Below, piece after piece: positions 23,150 through 35,735 of a stretch of 64,000 nucleotides of DNA (position 1 is the stretch's first letter; the number at the start of each line of letters is the position of its first letter). The position numbers and the translations under genes are program-made. The notes under the pieces were generated by a model. It ran no database searches. It was not told where the DNA came from and worked only from the letters and a program-made list of their open reading frames with translations. Source of the stretch: Mugil cephalus (taxonomy: Eukaryota > Chordata > Actinopteri > Mugiliformes > Mugilidae); assembly GCF_022458985.1 (NCBI RefSeq), contig NC_061778.1, positions 2,435,501 to 2,499,500 of the forward strand, written 5' to 3'.

Positions 23150-26100
23150 ACAACTCTCCACCTCAGGACCGATTCCTGGTTTTATCAGGCTGAAAGGCCC
23201 ACTGGTGGGTGGGTGGGTGGGTCGGCCGGTGGGTCGGCGTTTCCGTCCTTTTTGTTGTTGCATTTTGGATTAGTCCGCCTAGCGCCCACTGGGAGGCTGC
23301 TGCCATAGAGCACATTTCAGTTGGGGGAAGCTGGCTCCTCTTAGCCGCAAATTGCCAAACCTGCATCACATGGAAGGCGTTACACAGGTTCTAGAGACTT
23401 TAATAAACTTAAAGAAAAAAAAAAAAGAAAGAAGCTGCAGTCAAAAAAATAAATAAAAAAAAAAGGGATAGCTAAACAGGGATGCATGTGTTTTTTAGAA
23501 AATCAGAGGGAGGAAAAGGATGAGACAAAAGGAGAAAGAGCGAGAGAAAAGAGCTGAGTTCCATGTTGGGGAGGGGGGGGGGGACACATAAAGGGGTGAA
23601 ACCAAAAGTGGGCCTGACTGTTGTGCTTGATGGTGTTGTCAGCAGTGTCTTGTCTTCATCGCGTTGTCTTGTGTCGGCTTGATTTCGAGGGTGTAAAGTC
23701 GTCTACGGGATCAGTTCGGCGCAGTTCAGCGAGAGAGTGTGACGCTTGAGTGTTTTTTTTTCGTGTCGAGCGGCGTGACCCCCATAAAAAAAAAAACAAC
23801 AACGGTACAAAGACGGGGCTGTTTCGGGTGGAGGGGAGAAATGTGATCTTGGTTGAGAATCAGTTATGCGTCATCTGCTGTAGTAGTGAGACGTGTCTGC
23901 CGCTACCGCCTGTTTTCTGGGTGGTGCTGTGTTTTCCTCTGGTATCAGTCTCCGCTTGGTGTAGAACAGTGGGGGCTTTGTAGCTGCAAGCTTTGGCCTG
24001 CTTCAATGTGTCTCAAGTGGGTGAGAGGGGGGACACGGGGGGCGTGTTGGGGGGGGCAGGGACCAAGTGTAGCTTAGTGCCCAAAACTCCCCACGCACAC
24101 ACAAACACTACAAGTGTCTTCGTGGCTCTTGTGCAAGAATGCAGAGATGAGGAGTGAGTGGTATCAGTCCTACATCGCGCCTCGTGTTGAATATCTTGAA
24201 TGTCTCGTGTTGTCTCCTCTCGTATAATTGACTGTGTCCTCACTGAAGACGTGGAGGTGGTGGCTGATGAGTGTTGTTGTTGTTGATGTTGTCAGCGTGT
24301 ATCTGCCTCGCCCCCTCAGCACAAAACGCCCGTGCGTGTTTTTTTTTGTTTTTGTTTGGTTTTTGATTGCAGATAAAAGTCTGTTCACTGATGCTGGCCC
24401 ATGCCTCTGTTCTCACTTCACATCAGAGTGTTTACCCACAACTCTTTTCACGGCGCAAACAAAATCTTTTGGCTGCAATGAGCAGCACTCTGACCAGACC
24501 TCAGAGTCAAAAATTTGTAAGTATGAATAGAAGTTGGACGACAGTGGAAATGACCAGATCAGTCTTTTTGTGGGCAAGAAAATTTGTTTCCCTTTTAAAA
24601 GTTCATGTAGAAAAAAAACAAACAAACAAACAAACAAACAAAAAAAAAAACAGCGATAGCTTCAGACGAGAGCCCTAAAAACACTGCACTGGTTGGAGGA
24701 GTCACGAGGAGGAAAGGCAGGAACAGCAAATGCAAGCACAAAGAAAAACCTGCACTTAACAGGATGTGTGACTTAACTACAGAAACCTGTGCGAGTTCTC
24801 TCTGGGGAGAAATAACCAACACCCATCACTCAGCACTGGATCCATGAGACAAAGACGCTTGTCTCAACCGTCCCAGAAACCAGCAGAAACCACGCGTTAC
24901 GTTATCATCGTGCACACGTTACATTTTCCCTGCAGACAAAGACGTGACTACGGGTCGACACAGAGATCACATTGTACCAGAGATCATTATCTAACGGAGA
25001 TCAAGGTCAAGTACAAGAGTTTACAGCTGCTCTCACTTCAGAACACAACCTACCACTGGATAGTTTCACTTAAGAAACAGTAAGACTCAAACCTTTTATA
25101 TCATTAGTTCATTTTCAGGACTAGGACGACACACGTACGCACCAAAGATGGCTGCCATTTCATTTTTACACGTGGCAGAAAGCCAGCTGCTCTACGTTAC
25201 ATTAATTGACCAAACGTCTGGTTAAAGTTTACCTGCGAGTCATAGTTTTATGTGTCTACGGATCCTGTCTCAACACCTGAGCTGCTATTACTACGGAGAT
25301 GAATTCATTTATGAGAGTAACTGCATGTCACAGTGAACATTTCTAGCCTCAGGGCATCGCTTCCATACAATAACACGACTGATAACATGCGTCTATGAAC
25401 ACAGGTCGTGCCTTTCGTTGTTCGTCATCTTTCTGTCTGCAGATGTGTTCCTGCCCGTCCGTCCCTCCAACACCTTTACTCCTCATCTGCGTAGTTTTCA
25501 CATTACACCTCTAAATGCACGGAAACCCTGATTGTAGTCCGATATTTTGATTAATATGAAGCCCGAAAGAAACACTTCAGTCATAATGCCACATCAAAAA
25601 ACACACATGTCACTGCATGGGACGCAGTTTAAAAACGAAAACCATTTAGTGGCATTATCAGTGAAGGGTGTTGCCTCCATGTTCCCAGTAGCATGCTTTG
25701 CTGCATCTCCCCACAGTGGCACAGTGAGGAGTGCTGCTGAACAGTGTCAGGCTTGTCAGCTAAAAGCATGTGTGGCTCTCAGCAGATGCTCGGGGAATAT
25801 ATGTGTTTTGGTGCTTGAGGTTTTACCTGGGCCTCCAAGGTTGGGGTTCGTGTAGTCCCAGGTGTCCTGGTCGTTCTTGAACACGTTCAGACGAGTGGGC
25901 TTGAAGAAAAAAACGAATTTATATAAATACGAGCATGAATATACAAACTGGAGTTTAAATTCCCTTTGTTGAGAATGTCAGGAGCTGCTGCTGTGCCGGC
26001 GTCCTGATGTGGAAATGCCAACCAGGGAGAGACACACGCTGAGTCACAGTTTGCAGCGTTACCTTTGCGTACTCGATCTTCAGGGTACAGCAGCCCGAGT

Positions 26101-28437
26101 AGATGTCTGCTCCGTTCAGCGACGCCTTCGCTCTCTGGGCACTTTGCACCGAGTCAAATGTGATGACAGGGTTAAGGACAAGAGGCTTAAGTAGCAGGAA
26201 GCAGTCACTAAAGAATGGAAACAATGCTGACAGGCCACAGTATCGTTCTACTGTTACCTTCACCTGCATGTGGAGCCAACAATATTGCAGCTACAGGTAG
26301 TGCAACGTGCAGGTGTTTCTGCAGACTGGTACAGAGCACCTCCAAACGGAAGCCTTTCGAGGATTCAGTCTGGGTTTGTGCAGTTGTAATGTCTTTTCTA
26401 ATGAAAAGAAAGCTTCCTGTGGCATTAAAAAAGGATATTCAACCATTGCCTGGACGCCGTTCTTCCTGAAGATGACAATTCTCTGGACAGGCCCGCAGTT
26501 GTTGCAGATAGTGTAGAGGACATCCTGCAAAAAAAAAAATAAATGACAAGTAAATTAAATGAAACACAACCAGCAAATGACAGATTAGAGTGTCTGTTAT
26601 TTATGCTGACATGAACGACGCTCATCTGCTGTTCTAGCACCACTACTACTGAAGAAAAACCCTGAAATTCAAGTAATTATATGTCTATCAGGTAAATCTT
26701 TGCATGTACCGTGGTGATGGGGTAGATGGGGTTCATGATGGTGAGCAGAAGAACGTTGTTAACACTTCTGGAGTCGTCGGAGTCGCCCGGCCTGGAGATC
26801 TTCTGGCTGGTGGAGTAGTTGATGAAGGCTGGGTGGCCGGCGATGTATACTTGGTTGTCAGCAGCGTAGGTTACGGCTGTAGATGATCCGTTCATGTCTT
26901 CGTACTCCACCAGCGCCTGCCGCTTCTTGGGCATCACCACTACATAGCTTTGCAAAAAAATAAATACATAAGTGTCAAAATATGATAAAGGAAACATATT
27001 TTCCACCTTAAAATAATCTGCGTTTCTTTTTTTTTTTTTACCTGATTGCTCCAAATTCCTGCAGGGCCTCCACGAGGTCGGCCTCCGTCACGCCGTCCAC
27101 CAGCCCCCGGACGTGCACCACGACGGACGGAAGCGTCTTGTGTGGATCTTCGTATCCCTTTGTGGGCAAAAAAAAAGTAAACAAATAAATAAATAAAAAA
27201 TGAAATCAGCCCTTCGAATTGATCACGGTTAACAAAACTACGCCCTGATACTTCCTGTCTAACCTGGTGCCAACTCGTCTGAAGTCGTCTGGTGACATTT
27301 CTTTCTAATCTTACGACACAGATTGTGTTTCACAAACTGCTACTCGCTGCGTCACACTGTGGGAATAGCGATCCGTGGACGTATAAACCATTGTTACGGT
27401 GTCTTAAGAGTATTTTTTAATAAACATTTTACTCGGAACTAAGACAAAACATAGTTTAGAGTTTCCCTTTGTCAATTTTGCTGTATAAACCATTAACGTA
27501 TTCATATATTATTAGACATGAAGCTGATAAAATATATTTTATAAACAAGACATAACTTAATGGAGATGTTTGAGGGTTTAATATAATTAAATTAGATAGT
27601 TGTTGGGTAAGACTTAAGCCACGTACTGGAAATCTCCTTAATTATACAAAAACAACATTAAATATGAAGGAATATACAAAATACTCAAAAAATAACAGCT
27701 CTCTGAAATATATATATATATATATAGAGAGAGAGAAAAATATAAATGTGAGGATATTCTGTATATACAGTATGCAATGGGAATTAAAATGTATAAATAA
27801 ATGGTGATATAATATAAATGCTACGGTTATAAAATGTAACGTTAGACTGTGCAAGATAAAGTTATTTATTTATGCAAAAAAAAAACAAAAAAAAAGTAGT
27901 TGGGGAAGAGAGAAGACGTGTTTAAATTCAATTTAAAACGGAAAGAATAACAAAAACAACGAAAAAAAAAAAACGTGGGATAGAACATGTAACGGCTGGT
28001 TTGATGCTAAGCTAACAAGCTAACCGGTACAAGAACAAAGCCGAGCTCCGGAGAGAGAGGCCCTCCCGGGGAAACCGCCCTCTTAAACGGCATCATCCGC
28101 ACACCACAGCTCCGCAGATGTGCGGGATTTTTACACGTCGTTAAGTGTCTCTGCTACGCTTCGGCTTTTAAAACACGCCAATATGAAGCTGTTAAAAATG
28201 GAGAAGCTTGTGCCCCGGAGCGAAGGTTTGATGACCTGCGACGCGTCGTGACACATTTTTTTTCTCCCCCCACGTCTCTGAATGAATCCACGAACAAACA
28301 CACTAAGCGGAGAGTGTTATGTAAGTGAAACTAATCTCCAGCCAAGTACAGCAACTCACCGTGGCCATCCCGTCGGTTTTCTGTCTTTTGGTTGCCCGGC
28401 CGTCCTCGCTGTAGTAACGGCTCGCTGTGGTAGCCAT
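18240..28437 (-). CDS. hnrnpl: hnrnpl, heterogeneous nuclear ribonucleoprotein L (13 coding exons, 518 aa)
   Basis: Nuclear RNA-binding protein that binds CA-rich RNA and controls alternative splicing. Coding exons: 28360-28437, 27042-27157, 26710-26947, 26439-26524, 26063-26159, 25827-25899, 21654-21722, 20730-20977, 20311-20432, 20019-20220, 19875-19932, 19668-19778, 18240-18298. They sum to 1557 nt with consistent phases. The protein starts MATTASRYYSEDGRATKRQK. RRM1 is at about residues 38-112 (VVVHVRGL, VVVMPKKRQALVEYED), RRM2 about 128-205 (NGVQAMVEF, GADIYSGCCTLKIEYAK), a Gly/Pro/Tyr-rich linker follows, RRM3 about 305-375 (PVVMVYGL, FCLYGNVERVKFMKSKPGAAMVEM), and RRM4 about 422-515, ending YPYTLKLCFSTVQHAN. 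Length and order match vertebrate HNRNPL; the long N-terminal extension of the human protein is absent. The acceptor for the exon starting at 19778 was chosen for frame. Confidence 0.93.
18560..19265 (+). mobile_element. Degraded pogo/CENP-B-type DNA transposon in the hnrnpl last intron
   Basis: From 18681 on plus: MAPKRKSYSADHKLQVVK, a stop, AAENGDRAAARNFS, then WRKAEVTLTEMK and KKANRGLKATWPQLQERV. This is the N-terminal DNA-binding region of pogo/Tigger-like transposases. A later part encodes an acidic SDTEDEDFIGF tail, so the catalytic middle is deleted. The outer segments, CTGCAAGAGGGCGCTCTAGG near 18595-18615 and TTGTCCGGAAAATACGGTAC near 19244-19263, resemble termini of fish elements. 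It lies antisense to hnrnpl. Confidence 0.6.
21723..25826 (-). other. hnrnpl: hnrnpl intron 6 (4.1 kb), candidate autoregulatory region
   Basis: Much the longest hnrnpl intron, in the same place as the human intron that carries a poison exon for autoregulation. On the transcript strand, about 24350-23600 is rich in CACA/ACAACAC motifs (for example GACAACACGAGACATTCAAG near 24210), the type bound by hnRNP L. Around 23364-23270 a clean, repeat-free segment follows a good acceptor-like TGATGCAG. No exon can be proved by eye. C-runs, GGA repeats (plus, 23115-23150) and GGGT repeats (plus, 23200-23222) are also present. Confidence 0.45.
26160..26438 (-). other. hnrnpl: AT-AC U12-type (minor spliceosome) intron of hnrnpl
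   Basis: The 279-nt intron begins ATATCCTT (26438-26431), the exact U12-type donor. It contains TCCTTAAC (26178-26171), the exact U12 branch-site consensus, and ends AC at 26161-26160, 11 nt after the branch motif. Joining across it gives the expected residues MVEF-DSVQSAQRAK. No GT-AG pair here preserves the frame. The human intron type at this site was not checked. Confidence 0.88.
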
Positions 28438-28439
28438 GT

Positions 28440-29920
28440 TGTCCTGGTTAAAAAGGATGAAGGTAGCGCGAGTGACGATCAACCGAAATGGACGGAAAAG
28501 TCAAGAAAGACGAGGCTCACGTTGCCCCTCCCACCGAGGCGACACGACGCGCGCTGATAGGCCCAGGCGGCTGCCAATCAAAGCGCATCAGCCAATAGGA
28601 AGACGACTCAGCCTTCTGAGACCGGAACGTTTGTTTCCTTATGCACTTTTAATTTCTGCACGGTATTTGGGATTAGCAGGACCCATGAAGTATAAAAACT
28701 AAGCATTATATAATAATTATAATAATAATAATAATCGGCATTATATATATGAAGTACATAGACAGACTTCCACGTCATACAGTAAAACTTATTGCTGCTA
28801 TGTCTGCGTATACACTGTAAACTATTTATTTTATTTGTATTATATTCCTCATCTGCTGTGCGCTTTAGTTATTGTTTAATTTAACGCTGGGATAATGAGA
28901 TTTTTTTTTCTTGATTCCTTTGTTTGTCTTCTACATCTGAAGCAATTATTATTCCCTGTAGCATCCCCATGATTTTAATGCACTATTCCTTTTAATTATT
29001 TTAAATTTTCACTATATTAAACGCATTGTTACTGGCTTAAATTAAAATTTAAATGCATTTTCTGACATATCTTTTTAATGTAATTTTATGCCTTTGTGAA
29101 GAACTTGTATTATGAACAGTGCTATGCAAATAAACTTGCCTCTTCCTCGAGGTTCATGGTTTTGCACAATATAAACATTTAACAAATTTACATCTCTCCA
29201 AACTTTTTGACACTGAAAACAATTTTACTTTTTGTAAAGATGAACAAGATTCTGGACTCGACTGGAAGCAAAAATTTTAATGTAAAAATATCATCACGTA
29301 TTCATGACAATGACCAGACTGAACTGAATTTGCTGCTTCAAACTATTTACATGTGAATTTAAATACATCATATCTTCAAGATGCACGAACTCTATGAAAA
29401 GTGAAAAACTGTTAGATTATATGATGGTTTAAAGAGGAATAGTTTATTCTCGTTTTTATTTCATTTATTTATTATTGCCGTTGATTATTTCTCCTGAATG
29501 TTGTTCTACTTCATTTCTTTAAATCCGATATTTTATCAGAATCAACTTTATTTCAATGTTTTGTTACATGAGGAAACAAACAAAGATAAAATCAAATCAT
29601 AAACATATACATTCATTTTTTACATTTAAAGTTAAGTCTGAAGTTTAACAGCAGCAGGAAGTAAAGAACTTCTGAAATGTTCCTGTAACTTCAACACATC
29701 CTGATACGTTTGATGTGTAACTGGATTTTTAAGAGTCTCATAATTGTTTGAGTCATTGAGTTAATTAACAGAGTCATCATGAAATATTTTAACAGGCAGG
29801 TTTAACTTGCTCCTTTGCAGAGGAGGCTTAATCTAATGACTAATGAGGGAACTGCTGACACTTAAACATGATTTCAGGACACACAGTATTTCTTACGTCA
29901 GTGAGAAATAACTCAAAAAA
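28440..29920. other. Intergenic, hnrnpl promoter side and srsf7 3' side
   Basis: The first 200 bp are GC-rich with CpGs and should hold the hnrnpl promoter (start codon at 28437). The rest is AT-rich. A segment near 29095-29145 on plus, ending GTGCTATGCAAATAAACTTGCC, resembles the 3' tail of fish L2-type LINEs. No gene is seen. Confidence 0.45.
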
Positions 29921-29924
29921 AAGC

Positions 29925-30750
29925 ACTGAGGTATGTTGCAGAAGTTTATTTAAAAATAAAACTGTGACTGTCTCACATATAAGCCAGGAAGAATAAACAG
30001 TAAACTGTCAGAGGAGCCCTCACACAAATCAAACTAAAGCACTGAACACATTTTTTAAAATCACAGGAACAAATCAGAGATGAATACGTTTGGGGGGGGG
30101 GGGGGGGGCGGATCTATTCTCTGATAATCGGGTTCGTAAAAAGGGCAGTGCAGCAGGACGACAAAAAAAAAAAAAAAAAAACATGAGGAATGTGACATAT
30201 TTAAAGGCATGCAGGGTAGCAACTTTCTCCTTCAGCCAGAATGAGCGGAAACTAAACAGCTTTTTAAACTCAAGCATCAAACTGGAGTGCAATACAATAT
30301 ATTTATATATATATAGAGTCGCCAAATTGTTTAAATTTAGGTTCAAACCTTTCAGCTCAATGCAGCGTCCTCCTTCCTGCACTGACTGTGCCACGTTTTT
30401 CCACTTTTTCCCCAATGATTTATGGTGTAAATTACTGCTAAAAGTCAACGGATCTACATTCGCCGAAAACAAAAACAATCCCTCAAAAAAAAAAAAAAAG
30501 AAATCATTCTCCGTCTGCTCGCTACACCGACTAAATCTTCAACAATCTGAGGCTGCACGACGACGACGACAACAGTCCTGGGGGAGGAATTTACACCTGT
30601 AAGACTGCGACTGGGACAGACAAATGCAAACAAAAACCGTCTCTGTGGCTGTAAAAAGCAGACGGGAGGCTGAGGAGGGTGAGTGGTTGGTGGGTGAGAG
30701 GGTTTTTAGGGTGTAGGGAGGGTTTGGGGGGGACTAATAGTCTTCTTCAC
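29925..30750 (-). other. srsf7: srsf7 3' untranslated region
   Basis: Follows the TGA at 30751-30753. An AATAAA on minus at 29950-29945 predicts the 3' end near 29925. It contains a C run (G run on plus at 30093-30109), a T run (A run on plus near 30163-30181) and AT runs. Confidence 0.55.
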
Positions 30751-31336
30751 TCAGTCGTCTGCTGGTGTGGGGCTTCGGTTTGGACTTGCTGAACGGGAAC
30801 GACTGAAACAGAAACAAAGAGGAATTAGTTCCCTTGCAAGAGAAGATCAAAATAAAAAAACAAAAAAAATAAAACCCTGTAAACAAACCCTACAACACCT
30901 TAACAGGTCATGACCGCACAGATGCTTCTATTTGTTACAGCCTTACATACCTGGGAGCACTCGTGTTTAACGTCCCTGTCAATAACCAAACATTAGTCTC
31001 ATTATCCCCTGAGGGGAAACTAAACCCTCTCAGAAATGTCCACGGTCAAAAAAAAAGCTAAGTACATAACTTGAACCCCCGGGGAAAAAACAAAACGCCC
31101 ATAAAAAGCCCCTGATGTTAACTAATCATTAGCATTGTTTGGAAGAAAAATTACAACCTAATCCTTAAACAGCTACAAAACAGAGAAAAAGCGGCTTATA
31201 ATGGTGATGATGTAGCAGCGTGTGAGGCACAAAAAAACAAAAAAAACAGATTCCTCAGACATATCAGGCCATTAATATTCACTCCGGTCTCACACTCGTT
31301 CACACACACAAACACAGTCACCCACATGAGCATGCT

Positions 31337-31369
<33 letters not shown>

Positions 31370-34300
31370 CTCAACTTTAGCTCTACAATCACCACTTCTG
31401 CAGACTACATCTCAAGCCTGTAAAATTTTCTTTCACCAATGAAAAGAAACTTGTCAGGGGGTTGGGTTTTTTGGTTACCTTTGGAGACAGTGGCAGAAAC
31501 AACAAGTACAGAGAAGCGAAGGATGAAAGGACTGAAGGACGGATGACTACAACTCGGAGAGACACTGCGCAGGGAGGCTCTTGAAGACTGATCTCTCGTC
31601 AGCTCTTTCTCTCACACTCAGAAGCTAAGACAGAGGCTGAAGAACTCTGGTAGGTAGGGGGGTCTGGTAGGTAGGTAGGTAGGTAGGTAATGGATTTAAA
31701 CTCTGATCTGTGTAGGTCAGCCCTCTGGTACATCGGAAGGCTGCTGGATGGGTGACTCTAGTTGAACAACTGTATGTGTGCGCGGGGCTGATCTCGTCTG
31801 AGCAGTGTGCGTCGGTCGAACAGACAGCCACCCAATCACTGTGCTGGGGGGGGGGTTCGGTTCGGTTCGGTCGGTAGGTCGACCTCTTTCTCGCTGTCTA
31901 AGACCAGATGCAGGCGAAGGCTGATCTCAGCTCAGCGCTTAGTCACCCTCCCGCAGGACGTGCACACCGCCAGCTGGCAGACCCTGGGCCTGGGATCAGC
32001 TGCGGTGTCTGTGCAGTGCTCAGCTCCCACCACACGCTTTAAAGAAAATATGAAAAATAAACAAAACTGTGCTGCAAAGATGCTTACCGCAAGTCACACC
32101 AACGGTGTCGTTTTTTTTTTTTTCGTCTGATCTCAGCTAGTTATGTTCTGGAGAGTTCATTTGGGAATTCAAATTCAAGAAAAACATTTAAAATTCTGTC
32201 TTACTGTTTTGTTTTGTTTTTTAAATACTTGTTCCTCTCCTGCTCCGTCAGCCTAAAATAAAATTCTTTTATTTAAATCTGAATTTACCCTCTAGGGCGG
32301 AACAGCTTACAGAGGCTGAGCGGAGATCGTCTTTCATGTGCTCTCTTTTCATCAGGATCAGGTAGGGATTGAGATGTGGAAAAGAGAGCACAGGAGAGAC
32401 GCCCAATCTCTCAATGACTTATATCTTCCACCCCCACCCACTCCTCTACTGGCCATCGGCGGAGGCAGAAGATCGGTCTGTGTCGAGGAGGTGGAGGGAT
32501 CTCGGAGGTCGTCCATCTCCTCTGCGTGTGACGGTCGGATGGCGGCGGCGGCGGCGGCAGCAGCACTCCCGGGCGGATTCAACACTCATTCGTTTACCTG
32601 GAACGGAGCCCCTCGCTCTGGCTAATGTGTAAAAACATAACTAAACCCTCCCTTGGAAACGCAAAATATCTAAACTCTATAATGGCGTCACTGAAGCTTC
32701 TCTCCACTGAGCTATTCCACTCTGTAAATCACTAGCAGGACACTAAGCATTAGACACTTTTTTTCTTAAATCTGTCTACACCCTGGTATAAGTGAAAAAA
32801 AAAAGACATCTGGACGGGGGGGGTTTACCTGTTCCTCTTGTGGTTGGCTGACGGAGATCGTGAGCGGGAACGGGAGGCAGAGCGTCTTCTGGGGGCAGAG
32901 CCGGACCGAGACCTAGATCTAGATCTGGAACGACTGACGGAGAAGAGACACATTTACACGCTGCTTGTGTGAACGACGACATCGGGAGAACGGATTTATA
33001 CGGGATGAACACCTGCTTTGGTCTTCACGTCTGCAAAGCAGAGCTGGACAAAACCTAAATTGCTGCTCATTCTTTTACATTAACGAATCCAAATTTTCTG
33101 ACGAGTGAGAGTCACTACTGGAAAAAAAAGTGATTTAAAGGAGCAGCTAGCAGTTGATATCTTCATCTAATACTTCAGTGGGACTTAATTAATGTGAAAT
33201 CCACTCATGCAGTGAGCAGGTGTGAACACATCTTACCTTCTCGCTGGGGTCCTGGACTTCGAACGAGCATTGGAGCCAGACCTGAAGTTACAACAGGAAG
33301 TGATTAACTAAAACTCTATGGAGAACTATGACAAACATTTCTGAGTAAGGTAGATATGCATCTGCCCGAGCCTGTACGTAACTTTGTTGCAGAACTGGAT
33401 TAACACAATAGTGTTACATTAGGCTATGATGTGTATGAAAGTGTAAAAGAATATTTTGATTTTAACTGTATTGCCCACGATAATCTCATGTTCTTTGTAC
33501 ACGTAAATAATTAAAAGGACTAGATTAACTCAAGCTGGATGAGGAGCATGTCTCACAGGTGACTGTGCTTCCATGACCTTACCTGCTCCTGCGTCTGGAA
33601 TAAGATGGAGATCTGCGGCGGCTCCTGACAAAGCACAAGGAAAGAAACAAGAGATTAAAAATGAGGCTGACACACATAAATGTCACACAGCTTCGTGGTA
33701 TCGGGCTGGTTTGGTTAAGTTTAATTAAATGAATCTTAATTAAAAGTCAAAGAGGTCGACTGTCCTGGAACAGAGCCAGAAGCTACTCGTGTCTTTGAAC
33801 AATAGCATGTATGTGGCAGACAAATAAATCTTAACATCAATAACCCTCCCAGAACCAGAATTACATGTTAACATTTCAGTAGGTGTGTCTGTTGAGAGTC
33901 ATACATACCGGCTGTGGCTGCGGCTGCGGGAGCGAGAGCGGTAGCGGCGTCCGCGAGACCTGGACCTGGACCGAGATCGTGATCGAGAGCGAGACCTGGG
34001 ATGGAAACGCAAACAAGTTCATCCCTCCCTGTTCTCTGTTCCTTCGACAGTACAAGATGTAAAAGAACCCAGCTTTGTTCTAAAATATGAAATGACGGTT
34101 CTGCCTCCTCACCTGCTGCGACGGCCTCTCTTGCTGAAGCGGTAGCAGTCGTAGGCGTAGTGGCCCCGGTCCCCACACTGGTAACACCTGTCGTTGGGGT
34201 CGAACTGACGGCGGCTGGGGCGCCCGCGACCCTTCCTGGAGAGGCCTGTCGACATCTCAACACGGACACGGGACCCACAAAGGACCCTGAGAAGTAGAAG

Positions 34301-34591
34301 AAGGTTAGTAGCAGAACGGCATAAACTTTTTCTGAAGATTATTTCAAGGAAAAACATCACCACTCACTTTCCATCCATGCCTTTGACTGCATCCTCTGCA
34401 TCTCTGGGATCTTCAAACTCCACAAAGGCAAACCCGGGTGGGTTCCTAGCCACCCAGACGGTTCTCAGGGGTCCGTAATAACTGAACGCTCGCTCCAGCT
34501 CCCCCTTGGCAGCACCATTGCCCAGGTCGCCAACATACACTTTGCAATCAGTGGCCCGGGAAGAACTGCGGGAGGACGAGTAGTACGACAT
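30751..34591 (-). CDS. srsf7: srsf7, serine/arginine-rich splicing factor 7 (7 coding exons, 242 aa)
   Basis: SR protein with one RRM, a zinc knuckle and an RS tail that promotes exon inclusion and mRNA export. Coding exons: 34368-34591, 34113-34286, 33910-33996, 33583-33624, 33237-33281, 32829-32933, 30751-30802, total 729 nt. The protein starts [15 protein letters not shown] at about residues 17-88 has KVYVGDL (RNP2) and [18 protein letters not shown] (RNP1). The CCHC knuckle [14 protein letters not shown] at about 110-123 separates SRSF7 from SRSF3. RS/SR repeats then run to the end, [11 protein letters not shown] noncoding first exon ends at 35736 (AAG before GTATG). Length is close to human SRSF7 (238 aa). 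Internal exons are all phase 2 to phase 2. Confidence 0.95.
32337..32392. repeat. Perfect 14-bp inverted repeat in srsf7 intron 7
   Basis: TGTGCTCTCTTTTC at 32337-32350 and its exact reverse complement GAAAAGAGAGCACA at 32379-32392, with a 28-nt loop. It would form a stable stem in the pre-mRNA. It lies in the only long intron of the RS-coding part (30803-32828). Confidence 0.75.
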
Positions 34592-35735
34592 GTCTTCTTT
34601 CCTGTGGAGAGGTGGGAAAATGTGCTTTTAGTCATTAAGGTTGAATACAGTGTGTGTGTACGTGCAGAGCTTAATAAGAAACAAACTAATATTTAACAAA
34701 CCTATTGACTGCCATAATATCTGATTTGCTATGAACCTGCAATAGAAAAATGGGGGATTTAACTGAATGCACCCTAACCCACTGACTAAAATGTCAAAAT
34801 AGGAACATGTGTCTGTGCAACATTATTCACGACAAACTACAAGTTCCAAGATTAAGACACAAGACGCCAAATCAGCAGCTCTCACATGCAACACATCTAT
34901 GAAGCTAAGATGCAGAGCATGCATTGCAATGCATTCACTGCTGCACCATGTGTGTCCTGCAGGAATATGGGCTCATTATGCAGCCCAGCAGGTGTCCTAG
35001 TCTTTTAGCGCCAAACACGGCTTCTTTCACTCCACTTGCACCGAAACTAACCGGGTCACAAATCCGTTGTGTCAATGTCCAAAACACACGATGGATTTAC
35101 ACACGTTGCACAACTATTAGCGTTATCTTTACTTTGCGGATACGGTGTTGATTAATTATTAACATGGTATATTATGCTCAAGACAAACAGTCTGTGGGTA
35201 ATTTAGATATCCTCAAGTTTTAATTTATGGTTGTTGTTTAAATCTGACAGAAAGAGAGGTCATGATGACAACTAATCAGTTTAAATGTGAGGATATGAAC
35301 AGTCAAGGCTAAGATATAAGCTGCAAACAGTGGTGGGGATTGCAGTGTTTCTCAATTAATACATGTGCGGAAATATCTGCAGAAATATAAATGTTTTACT
35401 GGTGAACTAATTTTTTAAAAAAAAGGTCGCTTTGCATTTTATATAAACGCGCAAATGCTCGAGAAACTGGCGCTTAGCTCTGTGACCTCCGGCTAATCCA
35501 TGGGAGACACTGCGGCATGGAGCCCTGCCTTTACTAGCCCGCTAACTCGCCACAGAGGGACAGCTAATAATATGCACACCTTTATATAGAACACAGTTCA
35601 AATTAAACACACGTAAATGTTCGTTTGTTTCATATATGCACGCGGTTATATCCAGGAATTAGTCTGGGCCTTGCTCGCCGCTACGCTCATAAACAATGGC
35701 GATAGCTAGCCAACAAGCTAACAACGCGTTCATAC

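Noticed and set aside
22851-23273. 140-codon Gly-rich frame in hnrnpl intron 6
   Set aside because: Composition comes from GGA and GGGT repeats on the strand opposite to the gene.
30090-30602. 170-codon frame in the srsf7 3' UTR
   Set aside because: Rich in Lys/Asn from A runs, antisense, no domain.
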